A stretch of DNA of 64,000 nt from Clostridium oryzae (GCF_002029235.1 NZ_MZGV01000014.1:1-64000); one strand, 5' to 3'; shown: positions 24,386 to 33,379, numbered from the stretch's first letter. The notes: a model not told the origin generated them from the sequence alone. Numbers and translations are program-made.

Positions 24386-26737
24386 TTGAAAAAAAACACG
24401 TTATTAGATAGCTATAAAACCATAGTGGATAGTATTAATAAATTGCAATTAAAATGTATAAGTGATAATGAACTTCTAGATAGATCAAATAAACTAAAGG
24501 AACAGGCACTTGGTGGAATAGAAACAGATAAACTTATTATAGAAGGTTTTGCACTGGTTAAAGAGGCAATTAGAAGAACATTAGGCTTTGAAGCTTACGA
24601 TGTTCAATTGCTAGGTGCAATAGCTCTTAACAATAATAATTTAATAGAAATGCAAACTGGAGAAGGAAAAACCTTAACAGCAGTATTTCCAGCTTATTTG
24701 AATGGACTATATAAAAAAGGAGTACATATTCTCACCTTTAATGATTATCTTGCGCGTAGAGATGCATTATGGATGAAGCCTGTGTATGAAATGCTGGGAT
24801 TATCTGTGGGGTTTGTTCAGGAAGCAATGGAAAGGAAAGAAAAGAGAGAAGCCTACAATTGCGACATTACTTATGTTACTGCTAAAGAAGCAGGCTTTGA
24901 CTATCTCAGAGATTCTCTTTGCTATGATAAGGAAGATTTAATTCACAGACCATTTTATTATGCAATTGTAGATGAAGCGGATTCCATACTTATAGACGAA
25001 GCGAGAATCCCGTTAGTTATAGCTGTAAGTACTGAGGAAAAAGGGAATAGTCTTCAAAGAGTTAGTAGTGCTGTAAGGGTATTAAAACCTTTAGTTGATT
25101 ATAAAACTGATGAATATTCCCGAAATGTATATCTAACAGAGACAGGTATTGAGCATATTGAAGCTGAATTAGGCTGCGGAAATCTTTTCGAAGAAGGAAA
25201 TATAGATTTATTTGCACAGGTAAATAGTGCACTTTTTGCAGAAGTACTTCTTCAAAAGGATGTAGACTATATTGTAAGAAAAGACAAAATTGAAATGGTG
25301 GATGAATTTACCGGTCGTGTTGCGGAAAATAGACATTGGCCTGACGGGCTTCAAGCAGCGCTGGAAAGTAAAGAAAATATAGAAATTCAAGCTAAAGGAA
25401 GAATTATGTCTCAGATAACGCTGCAGCACTTTATACAATTGTATGATAATTTAGCTGGTATGACGGGAACAGCTTCAGATGCTGCAAATGAAATCCTTGA
25501 ATTTTACGGTATGGAGGTTGTTGTAATTCCACCCAATAAACCATCTATCAGGCGGGATTTAGAACCATATGTATTTACACATAAAGAGGCAAAACACAAA
25601 GCCTTAGTAGAAGAAATTGAAAAGGTGCATGCTACAGGGCAGCCAATACTTATAGGTACAAGCAGCGTCAAAGAATCTCTTTATATAGCAGCTCAATTAT
25701 CAAATATAGGGGTTAAGTGCCAGGTATTAAATGCTAAAAATGATGAATTGGAAGCTCATATTATTGAAAATGCAGGAACTCTCGGAGCAGTCACAGTATC
25801 CACTAATATGGCTGGCAGGGGAACAGATATATTATTAGGCGGAATAAAAGGGGAACATAGAGAAAAGATAAAAGAATTAGGCGGCCTATATGTCATTGGA
25901 ACTAATCGCTATGAAAGCATAAGGATTGATAAACAATTAATGGGAAGAGCAGGCAGGCAAGGGGATCCGGGAGTTACTTGCTTTTTTGTAAGCTTAGAAG
26001 ACGACCTTATGGTTAAGTATGGAATAGACAGTGTTATTCCTAGGAGATTTCAGCCCCAAAGTCAGGAAGAGCCTCTATCAAATCCAATATTTAAAAAGAA
26101 AATAGCCCAAGTTCAAAGGATTGTTCAAGGTCAAAATTCAGATTTACGAAGAGAGTTATATAAATATTCAGATATATTAGATAGGCAAAGACAGCATATG
26201 TATAATTTACGTATGGAAATACTTAATGATAAATTTGAGGATAATCTTTTACAGGATAATTTTGTTAAGTTACATGATGAGCTTAAGCAAAAACATAGTG
26301 AAATTGAAATCCAAAAATTTATAAAAAATATAAGGCTTTTTCATATGGAGCAGTGTTGGGCCGATTATCTTGAGATGGTATCAAATTTGAAGGAAACTAT
26401 ACATCTTGAAGCTATTTCTGGAAAAGATCCATTAAGAGAATTCCAAATGAGATTAGTAAAGGAATTTCAGCTTTTACAGGAAATCATAGAAGAAAAAATC
26501 AAGGAAGATTACGAAAAACTTGAAAATTCAGAGATAACCTTTGATGAGATTAGTGAGAGATGTACGCCTTTAGAATCAACATGGACATATCTTGTTAATG
26601 ATAATTCATTTTTTGATAAAGTAGGAATGATGCTGTTAGGCATGGGCGGAGGTGCAGCAGCAGTGGCAGGTTCAGTAGCTGCAATAGCGATTACTGTTGA
26701 AGCGGTTATTAATAAATTTTTTAGGAGAAAAAAGTAA
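24386..26737 (+). CDS. SecA-type translocase ATPase with hydrophobic C-terminal tail
   Basis: A 783-aa SecA paralogue. Motor motifs are present: Walker A TGEGKT (Gly92-Thr96), DEAD box VDEADSILIDEAR (Asp196-Asp199), the pre-protein cross-linking region, and motif VI LMGRAGRQGDPG. SecA drives proteins through SecYEG. It lacks the zinc-binding SEC-C tail; instead the last 40 residues hold a Gly/Ala-rich hydrophobic helix (MMLLGMGGGAAAVAG) and a basic end FFRRKK, suggesting membrane tethering. N-terminal motifs are divergent (ITYVTAKEAGFDYLRDS). Start TTG 24386 follows AAAAGGGG. It is probably an accessory SecA rather than the housekeeping gene. Confidence 0.88.
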   Translation: MKKNTLLDSYKTIVDSINKLQLKCISDNELLDRSNKLKEQALGGIETDKLIIEGFALVKEAIRRTLGFEAYDVQLLGAIALNNNNLIEMQTGEGKTLTAVFPAYLNGLYKKGVHILTFNDYLARRDALWMKPVYEMLGLSVGFVQEAMERKEKREAYNCDITYVTAKEAGFDYLRDSLCYDKEDLIHRPFYYAIVDEADSILIDEARIPLVIAVSTEEKGNSLQRVSSAVRVLKPLVDYKTDEYSRNVYLTETGIEHIEAELGCGNLFEEGNIDLFAQVNSALFAEVLLQKDVDYIVRKDKIEMVDEFTGRVAENRHWPDGLQAALESKENIEIQAKGRIMSQITLQHFIQLYDNLAGMTGTASDAANEILEFYGMEVVVIPPNKPSIRRDLEPYVFTHKEAKHKALVEEIEKVHATGQPILIGTSSVKESLYIAAQLSNIGVKCQVLNAKNDELEAHIIENAGTLGAVTVSTNMAGRGTDILLGGIKGEHREKIKELGGLYVIGTNRYESIRIDKQLMGRAGRQGDPGVTCFFVSLEDDLMVKYGIDSVIPRRFQPQSQEEPLSNPIFKKKIAQVQRIVQGQNSDLRRELYKYSDILDRQRQHMYNLRMEILNDKFEDNLLQDNFVKLHDELKQKHSEIEIQKFIKNIRLFHMEQCWADYLEMVSNLKETIHLEAISGKDPLREFQMRLVKEFQLLQEIIEEKIKEDYEKLENSEITFDEISERCTPLESTWTYLVNDNSFFDKVGMMLLGMGGGAAAVAGSVAAIAITVEAVINKFFRRKK

Positions 26738-26743
26738 ATGTCA

Positions 26744-26772
26744 AATTGTCAAGTGCCAGGCACTTGACAATT
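26744..26772. repeat. Dispersed 29-nt palindrome, copy 3
   Basis: AATTGTCAAGTGCC / GGCACTTGACAATT around a single A, starting 7 bp after the secA-like stop and abutting the convergent PucR-type gene. The core equals copies 1 and 2, while the outer bases changed on both arms together. Confidence 0.85.
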
Positions 26773-26773
26773 C

Positions 26774-27994
26774 TTATTTCCCTAAATCCTTTTTTAGTTT
26801 TACCATCATAAAGCTAAGTAAAAGCTTTGAACAGATACTTTCGTCATCAAGATTGATCTGTGTTAAGTCAGAGATTTTATTAATTCGATAAAGCATAGTA
26901 TTTCTGTGAATATGCAATTTCTCTGCTGAAAGATGGGTATCGCGCATTAAGTTAATATATACTTCGAGAGTTTCAAGATAGGTTGTGTTATTCTTAGCAT
27001 CATATTCCTTTAATTTATAGATAGCAGGATGAATATAGCTTAATTCATCCATTTCCTTTATTGCATAGGTAAGAATTGCAGCTGAAAAGTAATCATCATA
27101 TAGATGCAGCTTTTGCTTTGGTTTAAGAAGCTTACCCAATTCTATAGCCTTTTCTACTTGAAATCTATAGTTTGGCGTCTCTAATATATTAGAAAAAAAA
27201 CTGCTAAGGCTATATGGAAAATCCATGGAGGAGAGTTCTTTTTTTATCTCATCTGAAATTTCCATAATCTTTTCCTCACTATGCACTGAAGAAAATAACA
27301 AAAAAAGAGTACCAGCTAGAATTGTTGAAAGCATATTAGGATATTTATTATTAAGCTTACTTGCAAGATACTGTAAGATACCCGTGGAATCTTTGTTTTC
27401 AGCACAGATTGCTGCAAGCACATAATCACCCTTAAAAATATATTTAAAATCAGTTCTCCAGCTCTCAAGCTGCTTTTCGTAGATAAGGATACCATTTAAT
27501 AAATCTCTAAAGAATATTTCAACCATTGGATTTTTCTGCGTGTTAAGCTTTTTATTGGAGGAAAAGCTTATGGTTAGTGCTTTCGCAGCTATTGATAGCG
27601 CTTCAATATACTCTTCTTTATATCTGTCTTTAGGGCACAGCATAGCTATATAGCCAGTCACCACATCGTTTATTCGTATTGCTCCACAGTAATTTGGAAT
27701 GCCAATTATTCCCCAATCAATGTAGATAGGCTTGGCACTTTTGCATACTTGGTCAATGTATTTATTTTCATAAAAAGACCATATAAGTTCCTCTGATGCA
27801 CGTTTTTTATTAATAATTGAGTCCCATATTGTATCTTGAAATTGAGTGTTTGCTGTGGCAGCAAGAATGTTATAGTCAGTATCGATTACCATGAGTGGCA
27901 GCTTTAGTACCTCATAGGCTGCATCAACAATTGTCTGAACATTTCCTTTGAGCATAGCATTAAATATTTTTTCGTAAAACAATTCGAAATCCAC
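26774..27994 (-). CDS. PucR/CdaR-type transcriptional regulator
   Basis: A 406-aa regulator with a GAF-like N-terminal sensor (about 1-140, LPLMVIDTDYNILAAT), a middle region and a C-terminal PucR-type HTH_30 (about 335-395: YLETLEVYINLMRDTHLSAE, then LHIHRNTMLYRINKI). This class usually activates purine, sugar-diacid or amino-acid catabolism. GTG 27994 follows AAGGGG. It is transcribed divergently from the oxidoreductase at 28179, whose expression it probably controls. Confidence 0.88.
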   Translation of the reverse strand: MDFELFYEKIFNAMLKGNVQTIVDAAYEVLKLPLMVIDTDYNILAATANTQFQDTIWDSIINKKRASEELIWSFYENKYIDQVCKSAKPIYIDWGIIGIPNYCGAIRINDVVTGYIAMLCPKDRYKEEYIEALSIAAKALTISFSSNKKLNTQKNPMVEIFFRDLLNGILIYEKQLESWRTDFKYIFKGDYVLAAICAENKDSTGILQYLASKLNNKYPNMLSTILAGTLFLLFSSVHSEEKIMEISDEIKKELSSMDFPYSLSSFFSNILETPNYRFQVEKAIELGKLLKPKQKLHLYDDYFSAAILTYAIKEMDELSYIHPAIYKLKEYDAKNNTTYLETLEVYINLMRDTHLSAEKLHIHRNTMLYRINKISDLTQINLDDESICSKLLLSFMMVKLKKDLGK

Positions 27995-28053
27995 TTAAAC
28001 AACCCCTTGCCATCATTAAGTATAAGTATTAAATAGTATTATTATAAATGCAT

Positions 28054-28089
28054 TTGTGCAAATTCACAAGTATTATATCTATTTTTGTG
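28054..28089. promoter_or_regulatory. Candidate operator in the divergent intergenic region
   Basis: TTGTG (28054-28058), CACAA (28065-28069) and TTGTG (28085-28089) form alternating half-sites between the PucR-type gene and the oxidoreductase. Suggestive only; half-sites are 5 bp. Confidence 0.35.
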
Positions 28090-28178
28090 AGTACCAACAT
28101 TGACGATATAACCAGGTGTTGGTAGAATTCAGATATACGATAGTTAAAAATTCCACAAAGAACTATGGAGGTATATTT

Positions 28179-30119
28179 ATGAATTATAACAATCTCTTTA
28201 CACCATTCAAAATAGGTAAAATGGAAGTGAAAAATCGTCTTGTCTTTTCACCAATGGGAACAAATTCATCACATATTGATGGAACTATAGCAAATGATGA
28301 AATCGATTACTTTGAAGAACGAGCAAAAGGCGGAGTAGGCCTTATAATCATGGGATGTCAGTTTCTAAGTAAAGAAATTGCACAGGGTTCCCTTGAAGGA
28401 ATCCTTGAACAAACTTATGTAATACCTCAGCTAACTACTGTCTGCGAGGCTGTACAAAGATATGGAGCAAAGATTATTGCCCAGATCAGCTGCGGAACAG
28501 GAAGAAATGCATTTCCTAACATGCTTGGGGAACCACCTATGTCAGCATCACCAATTCCTTCAACTTTTAATCCTGCTGTAAACTGCAGACCAATGAGTTA
28601 CGAGGATATTCAGGATGTTATGAAGAAATTCGCAAATTCAGCTAAAATAGCTAAAGATGCGGGCTTTGATGGAATCGAAATTCATGGACATGCTGGATAT
28701 TTAATAGATCAGTTCCTATCACCAATCTGGAACAAACGTGAGGATGAGTATGGTGGAACTCCTGAAAAACGTACACGTTTCGCTAGAGAAATTGTGCGTT
28801 CAATTAGAGGTGCTGTTGGCCCTGATATGCCAATATTATTCCGTATTTCCCTTGACCATAGATTCGAAGGCGGACGTACTCTTGAAGACAGCATGCCGCT
28901 TATCAAATTGCTTGAAGAGGAAGGCGTTGATGCAGTTGATATTGATGCTGGTTCCTATGAAACTATAGATTATATATTCCCTCCTGCATATCTTGGAGAT
29001 GCATGCATGGATTATGTTTGTGAACCTGCACGAAAGACAGTTAATATACCAATTTTAAATTCTGGTAACCATACTCCAGAAACAGCAGTAAAACTAATAG
29101 AGTCTGGTAATGCTGATTTTGTAATGTTCGGCCGTCAGCTTATTGCTGATCCTGAAATGCCTAATAAACTTATGAACGGTTTACGTGAAGAGGTTAGACC
29201 TTGCATAAGATGTAATGAAGATTGTATAGGAAGAATTGCAGGAAGACTTACTAAATTAAGCTGCTCAGTAAACATTCAAGCCTGTGATGAAGCAAGATTT
29301 GCCATAAAACCTGCAGCCAAAGCTAAAAAAGTTGTAATTATCGGAGCAGGTCCTGCTGGTTTGGAAGCAGCAAGAGTAGCAGCTTTAGAAGGACATAATG
29401 TAACAGTATTTGAAAAGGAAAATGTTATTGGCGGACAGCTAGCAGCTGCGGCTACACCAGCATTCAAAAGTCAGCTTAGAAGGCTTGTAGGCTGGTATGA
29501 ACTTCAATTAAAGAAACTTGGAGTTGACCTTCAGCTTGGAAAAGAGATACATGCTGAAGATAAAGCGCTTATGGATTGCGATAACATTATTGTAGCTACT
29601 GGAGCCGTTCCATTTAATCCACCTATAAAAGGAATAGATTCTTCAAATGTTATAAATGTAATTGATGCTCATAAGAACAAAGAACTATTAAAAGGTGAAA
29701 ATATAGTTATCTGCGGAGGTGGACTTTCCGGTTGTGACAGTGCACTTGAGCTTGCAACTGAAGAAGGTAAGAATGTTGCCATTGTTGAAATGATGGATTC
29801 AATTGCAAAGGATGTTATGTTTATAAACAAAGCAGCATTAATTCCTGCACTAGAAAAAGCAGGAGTAAAAGCCTATACAAGCTGTAAGGTTACATCAATA
29901 GATGAACAGGGAGTTCATGTTGAAAAAGCTGATGGAACTTCAGAATTAATCAAGGCAGATACAGTTGTTACAGCTTTTGGTATGAGAAAGAATAACAAAC
30001 TAGCTGAAGAGCTTAAAGCTAAATACCATATTAAAACAAGAGTAGTAGGAGATTGTGAAAAAGTAGGAAAGGTTGGCACTGCAATCCGTATGGGATTCTT
30101 TGCAGCTATGAGCTTATAA
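28179..30119 (+). CDS. Old Yellow Enzyme-type Fe-S flavoenzyme (2-enoate / 2,4-dienoyl reductase family)
   Basis: A 646-aa multidomain flavoenzyme. Residues 1-330 form an FMN TIM barrel (YNNLFTPFKIGKMEVKNRLV, and HGHAGYLIDQFLSP). A CxxCxxxC...C cluster (Cys341, 344, 348 and about 361) binds 4Fe-4S, and a C-terminal FAD/NAD(P) unit carries VVIIGAGPAGLEAARVA (from about 388) plus a second GGGLSGCDSA. It transfers hydride from NAD(P)H to an activated C=C bond in an unsaturated acid, ester or steroid. ATG 28179 follows TGGAGG. Single-gene unit, divergent from a PucR-type regulator. The substrate is not readable from sequence; enoate, dienoyl-CoA and bile-acid reductases all share this layout. Confidence 0.9.
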   Translation: MNYNNLFTPFKIGKMEVKNRLVFSPMGTNSSHIDGTIANDEIDYFEERAKGGVGLIIMGCQFLSKEIAQGSLEGILEQTYVIPQLTTVCEAVQRYGAKIIAQISCGTGRNAFPNMLGEPPMSASPIPSTFNPAVNCRPMSYEDIQDVMKKFANSAKIAKDAGFDGIEIHGHAGYLIDQFLSPIWNKREDEYGGTPEKRTRFAREIVRSIRGAVGPDMPILFRISLDHRFEGGRTLEDSMPLIKLLEEEGVDAVDIDAGSYETIDYIFPPAYLGDACMDYVCEPARKTVNIPILNSGNHTPETAVKLIESGNADFVMFGRQLIADPEMPNKLMNGLREEVRPCIRCNEDCIGRIAGRLTKLSCSVNIQACDEARFAIKPAAKAKKVVIIGAGPAGLEAARVAALEGHNVTVFEKENVIGGQLAAAATPAFKSQLRRLVGWYELQLKKLGVDLQLGKEIHAEDKALMDCDNIIVATGAVPFNPPIKGIDSSNVINVIDAHKNKELLKGENIVICGGGLSGCDSALELATEEGKNVAIVEMMDSIAKDVMFINKAALIPALEKAGVKAYTSCKVTSIDEQGVHVEKADGTSELIKADTVVTAFGMRKNNKLAEELKAKYHIKTRVVGDCEKVGKVGTAIRMGFFAAMSL

Positions 30120-30123
30120 AATA

Positions 30124-30180
30124 AGGGATGAGTGACCTCTGTCGGCTGAAAAATGATTCCGACGGTCACTCATCCCTTTA
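30124..30180 (+). terminator. Long Rho-independent terminator
   Basis: GGGATGAGTGACC pairs with GGTCACTCATCCC, with an inner GTCGG/CCGAC helix, followed by TTT. It ends the flavoenzyme transcript. Confidence 0.88.
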
Positions 30181-30348
30181 ACCGACTCTATGCATTTGCA
30201 AAGTATTATTTTCCATATTACTTCTTACAAATTACTTTTCTTGTTTATTTATTTCATAGTATTTACTAAAGAGTTGTCCTTATATTACTTCGTAAATTAT
30301 ATAGTTACATCCTTTTTGTTTAATGCTCATTTTTGCCTCTTGGTTTGC

Positions 30349-30732
30349 TTACTCATCTATGTTATCGATATGAAATATACCTATCTCTTTATAATGCTCT
30401 AGTTTGTAGTTCACAACATTTAAGCTGGAGTTAAGATTTTCTATTTGAGATAGAATGTTTGCCTTGTGTTCTTCAAGTATTTTTTTTCTTTCTTCACAGG
30501 CAGAATTGCCCTTTAAACACAGTTTCATAAACTCCTTTATTTTTCCCAGAGGCATACCGCTGTTTTTAAGACAGCAGATTAATTGTATCCAGCTTATGTC
30601 CTGTTCAGTATATTTTCTTATGCCAGAACTTGTCCTCTTTAATTGAGGAATCAAACCTTCCTTATCATAGTATCTAAGTGTATAAGTTGTTAAATTTGTT
30701 CGAGCTGCAACTTGTTTAATAGTATATTCCAA
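30349..30732 (-). CDS. MerR-family transcriptional regulator
   Basis: A 127-aa MerR regulator: HTH EYTIKQVAARTNLTTYTLRY, wing KEGLIPQLKRTSSGIRKY, dimerisation coiled coil (about 80-118). It has a single Cys pair-like segment (CLKGNSACEERKKI), shared with the aldehyde/thiol-stress NmlR/AdhR group. TTG 30732 is preferred because GGGGGGATT lies just before it. A matching dyad lies 50 bp upstream, but no recognisable target gene follows in either direction. Confidence 0.85.
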   Translation of the reverse strand: MEYTIKQVAARTNLTTYTLRYYDKEGLIPQLKRTSSGIRKYTEQDISWIQLICCLKNSGMPLGKIKEFMKLCLKGNSACEERKKILEEHKANILSQIENLNSSLNVVNYKLEHYKEIGIFHIDNIDE

Positions 30733-30792
30733 AGAAAATCCCCCCAATTTTGGTACATGTATAAATCAAGTTTCGATACAGAAAACCTATTA

Positions 30793-30822
30793 GTTTGACT
30801 TAAAGCTAACTTTAACATTTTT
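30793..30822 (+). promoter_or_regulatory. NmlR/AdhR-like MerR operator
   Basis: TTTGACTTAAAGCTAACTTTAACAT contains the dyad TTAAAG-CTAA-CTTTAA resembling known NmlR/AdhR sites, with a TTGACT box. It probably controls the adjacent MerR gene on minus; the outward plus-strand gene appears to be lost. About 170 bp upstream of the AAA ATPase end holds nothing else recognised. Confidence 0.5.
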
Positions 30823-30902
30823 TGTGATGTTAGTCAATATGGTTGGTTTGCGAGGAATTAAAAACAGGCTATGTGTTAATGATGAGAAGAAAGAAACTAG
30901 GC

Positions 30903-31715
30903 TTATTCTTCAAATTCATTCTGGTGCTTTTTAAAATAGTCATAAAAATACCTGACGTTTTCTAATTTGCTCCAGCTGCAAACGTCCATATCTTGTGAAT
31001 CAAAATTGTATATTTTTGCAGCTAAGGTTCCTAACATAAATGGTGAATGAGTAGCTATGATAAATTGATTATTGAAAAATCTTGCCCCCGAATTAATCTT
31101 TTCCGCTAATAGTACCTGATTTTGAGGAGATAATGAAACTTCAGGCTCATCCAATAAAAAGAGTGCATTTGCTTGTAAATAGTCATCAAATACTTGCAGA
31201 CTCATCTCACCATTTGAATATTTTTCCTGGCAAAATTTTATTATGTCTATCTGATTATGCATCTTCTTCGATTTCTTTAACTCATCCCTCTGTTCTTTAT
31301 TATATCCTTTTTTAGCATGTTCGTAGACGTATCCTTCTTTTAGTACTGCTTCTTGTTGAATCTTTTTAACCTCATACATTATATCTTCACTTTTAATGTA
31401 ACTACTGTTTTCAGGAACGCTGCTATATTTCTGCCCTTCATCATCTTCACCTAGTTCATAAGCACACTCATTGATAAAAGTGTTGAAATAATCTACTAAT
31501 CCAAAAGCTTTAACTTCCTCTTTCCCAATTAAATTCAAACTATTAGCAATGATATTTAATAGCGTAGATTTCCCGCAAGCATTATTTCCATATAGAATTG
31601 TAATCTTGTCAAATAACAGACATTTTTCGTTTTTTTTAGCAAATACATTGTATGGATATATATTTGGATTTGAAAGTGTTCTGTTTGGTAATCTAAAAGC
31701 ATTTAAGTAAATCAA
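30903..31715 (-). CDS. AAA/ABC-type ATPase, AAA_21-like
   Basis: A 270-aa soluble P-loop ATPase. Walker A is ITILYGNNACGKSTLLNIIA (near residue 45) and Walker B is ALFLLDEPEVSLSPQNQ, followed by the switch histidine in FIIATHSPFML. This matches the RecF/OLD-like AAA_21 clade that acts alone or with a partner nuclease in stress and defence. No TOPRIM or nuclease domain is fused and no partner gene is adjacent. It is a monocistronic gene between a MerR gene and degraded DNA. Function unknown. Confidence 0.82.
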   Translation of the reverse strand: MIYLNAFRLPNRTLSNPNIYPYNVFAKKNEKCLLFDKITILYGNNACGKSTLLNIIANSLNLIGKEEVKAFGLVDYFNTFINECAYELGEDDEGQKYSSVPENSSYIKSEDIMYEVKKIQQEAVLKEGYVYEHAKKGYNKEQRDELKKSKKMHNQIDIIKFCQEKYSNGEMSLQVFDDYLQANALFLLDEPEVSLSPQNQVLLAEKINSGARFFNNQFIIATHSPFMLGTLAAKIYNFDSQDMDVCSWSKLENVRYFYDYFKKHQNEFEE

Positions 31716-31906
31716 TTCGTATCACCTTGATCTTTCTTCTGTATAAACTTGATAGTATTTATTATAGCAGAAAAAAATACAGTACTAGGCAAATTTATTC
31801 TGAAGTTAACTGAGAGTATTAACTTTAAACGTTATAAATATGTTAATGTTTATAGTATTAGTATATAATAGAAAATATACTGTGAAGAAAGTTAGGAGAA
31901 GTGTGT

Positions 31907-31990
31907 ATGCAGAAGCTAATATTTTCTGACTTTATAAGAAATTTTGATTTTAAGGAAGAACAGAATGTGAAGGAAAAGATATATTTGTAG
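31907..31990 (+). CDS. Tiny ORF, possible gene remnant
   Basis: A 27-codon ORF (MQKLIFSDFIRNFDFKEE start) behind TTAGGAG at about 31893. It has a good ribosome site but no recognisable family and lies in a stretch of gene debris. It may be the preserved N-terminus of a lost gene. Confidence 0.3.
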   Translation: MQKLIFSDFIRNFDFKEEQNVKEKIYL

Positions 31991-32070
31991 TGTATGTTTA
32001 GCTGGAGGCAAAGTAGAAATATTGATAGTTAACATATTAATGTTGATTATTCGAAGTAGAGGAGATTTAA

Positions 32071-32176
32071 ATGGTTAGAAAAATTGTGAAAGATATTTTA
32101 TTTTTTGGACAGAAATCAGTACTTGCAACGAAGGCAGATGCGGCAGTAACTGTATAGATTATTCAACCTGAAACAG
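32071..32176 (+). pseudogene. Collapsed duplicate of the deformylase-like gene
   Basis: From ATG 32071 the first 26 codons match the gene at 23942 almost base for base (MVRKIVKDIL then QKSVLAT), then the sequence jumps to the segment encoding AQIIQHE of motif III, reading ACTGTATAGATTATTCAACC, and hits a stop. Some 280 bp in between are missing. The ribosome site GAGGAG is retained. It is a partial duplication with an internal deletion, not a functional gene; a 28-aa peptide could still be made. The rest of 31716-32211 is A-T-rich with nothing else recognised. Confidence 0.82.
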
Positions 32177-32211
32177 TAGTAATATAACCGATTAGTTAAG
32201 AGGACGTGTTA

Positions 32212-33012
32212 ATGATGAGGAATAATAAAATTGAAATAAGTAATGAAGAAGGAGCTAATGTTATGGAGTTAAGAGCGAAAATAGGAAGAAATGATCTATG
32301 TTATTGTGGAAGTGGTAAGAAATATAAAAATTGCTGCTTGAAAAAAGATCAGGAAGAAGAACGTATGGAGCAGTTATTTGAACAGGCTGAAGCTGTTTCA
32401 GATAAGTATTTCTCAGTAAAAGAATATATTGAATTATCAGGTTATCCAGTTGTAAGATTTGATTTCTTTTTGCTTGAAATTTTAAATATTACAGGCAGCA
32501 CTTTATACAGATATAATAAAACAAGCAGTTCTAAAAATAAATCAATAATTAGAAAACTTTATAGTTATTCAAAAGGGTTTTATAAGGAATGCTTGACTTG
32601 TAAAAATAAATGTATAAAAATGCCACTAAAAAGGATTGATTTTAAATCATTAATAGATAAAGGATTGGATATAGAAGAACTTCCTAAAGGGTTGCAAGAA
32701 AGGACAGCAATGAACTTTTTTTATATTGAATTCATTAATGGATTCGCTTTTGAATTGCAGGAAGAATTAAGTGGGCAATTAGATGAAGAAACAACATACG
32801 AAATAGCATCTTTAGTATATGAGACACTTATTAATTATGTTGCAGATAATTGTACAAGGCAATGTAACAACGAATGCATAATAGAACATGATAAAAATGG
32901 TTATTGTAAATTTTGTACATTTGGAAGTAAGAAATTGCCTTGCCCGGAAAGAAAAGAAATATCCTATGAAACAATTAAGGCATCGGAAACGGACATGGAG
33001 CATGAATATTAG
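32212..33012 (+). CDS. SEC-C motif, Cys-rich protein
   Basis: A 266-aa protein. Near the N-terminus is a SEC-C zinc motif ([19 protein letters not shown]), the metal-binding tail found on SecA and many unrelated proteins. The rest is helical with two more Cys clusters: CLTCKNKC at about 125 and CTRQCNNEC...CKFC...CP near the C-terminus, likely extra zinc sites. Two starts are possible: ATG 32212 (AAGAGGA before it) or ATG 32263 (AAGGAG before it), which begins [10 protein letters not shown]. Function unknown. It is a single gene amid debris. Confidence 0.75.
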   Translation: MMRNNKIEISNEEGANVMELRAKIGRNDLCYCGSGKKYKNCCLKKDQEEERMEQLFEQAEAVSDKYFSVKEYIELSGYPVVRFDFFLLEILNITGSTLYRYNKTSSSKNKSIIRKLYSYSKGFYKECLTCKNKCIKMPLKRIDFKSLIDKGLDIEELPKGLQERTAMNFFYIEFINGFAFELQEELSGQLDEETTYEIASLVYETLINYVADNCTRQCNNECIIEHDKNGYCKFCTFGSKKLPCPERKEISYETIKASETDMEHEY

Positions 33013-33020
33013 CTAGATTT

Positions 33021-33137
33021 ATGACATTTGAAATGGCAATAGAAGAACTAAGAACCTACAAATTATCCGATCAAATTTCTTTTCATACGGAAATTGCAAT
33101 AAAGTTATTAAAATATATTGGAAGTGAGGTGGTATAA
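33021..33137 (+). CDS. Small protein upstream of and nearly touching the next gene
   Basis: A 38-aa ORF, MTFEMAIEELRTYKLSDQ start, whose stop ends 2 bp before the next ATG. No recognised domain; predicted helical. The end of this frame carries the GAGGTGG ribosome site of the next gene, implying coupled translation. The two small genes together resemble a toxin-antitoxin-sized module or the remains of one; that is a guess from size only. Confidence 0.45.
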   Translation: MTFEMAIEELRTYKLSDQISFHTEIAIKLLKYIGSEVV

Positions 33138-33139
33138 AT

Positions 33140-33379
33140 ATGCTACCAGAAATTACTCAGGAAAATGTTCATATTTTCATTCCACTAAAAGTTGCGAAAG
33201 TTACAGAAATGATAGCTAAAGAGTACAACATTTCATGGAAAAAAGCTATGATAGATTTTTATGAATCGAAGGTCTACAGTATTCTAGAAAGAGAAGAGAG
33301 TAAACTTTGGTACGAAGGGCCTACGTATATATTTATGGCATACAACATGGAGAAGAAAGGTGAAGATCTTGATATATAA
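33140..33379 (+). CDS. Small hypothetical protein
   Basis: A 79-aa helical protein (KVTEMIAKEYNISWKKAMID, then SKLWYEGPTYIFMAYN). It resembles in size and layout small clostridial proteins often found beside toxin-like genes (DUF3791-like pattern of helix, short helix, GxxYI end), but the match is weak. Start ATG 33140 follows GAGGTGG. A terminator lies 60 bp downstream. No toxin partner is recognised. Confidence 0.6.
   Translation: MLPEITQENVHIFIPLKVAKVTEMIAKEYNISWKKAMIDFYESKVYSILEREESKLWYEGPTYIFMAYNMEKKGEDLDI

Noticed and set aside
30879-30965. 28-codon ORF on plus starting MMRRKKLGLF
   Set aside because: It lies mostly antisense to the end of the AAA ATPase gene, lacks a ribosome site and has no recognisable product.
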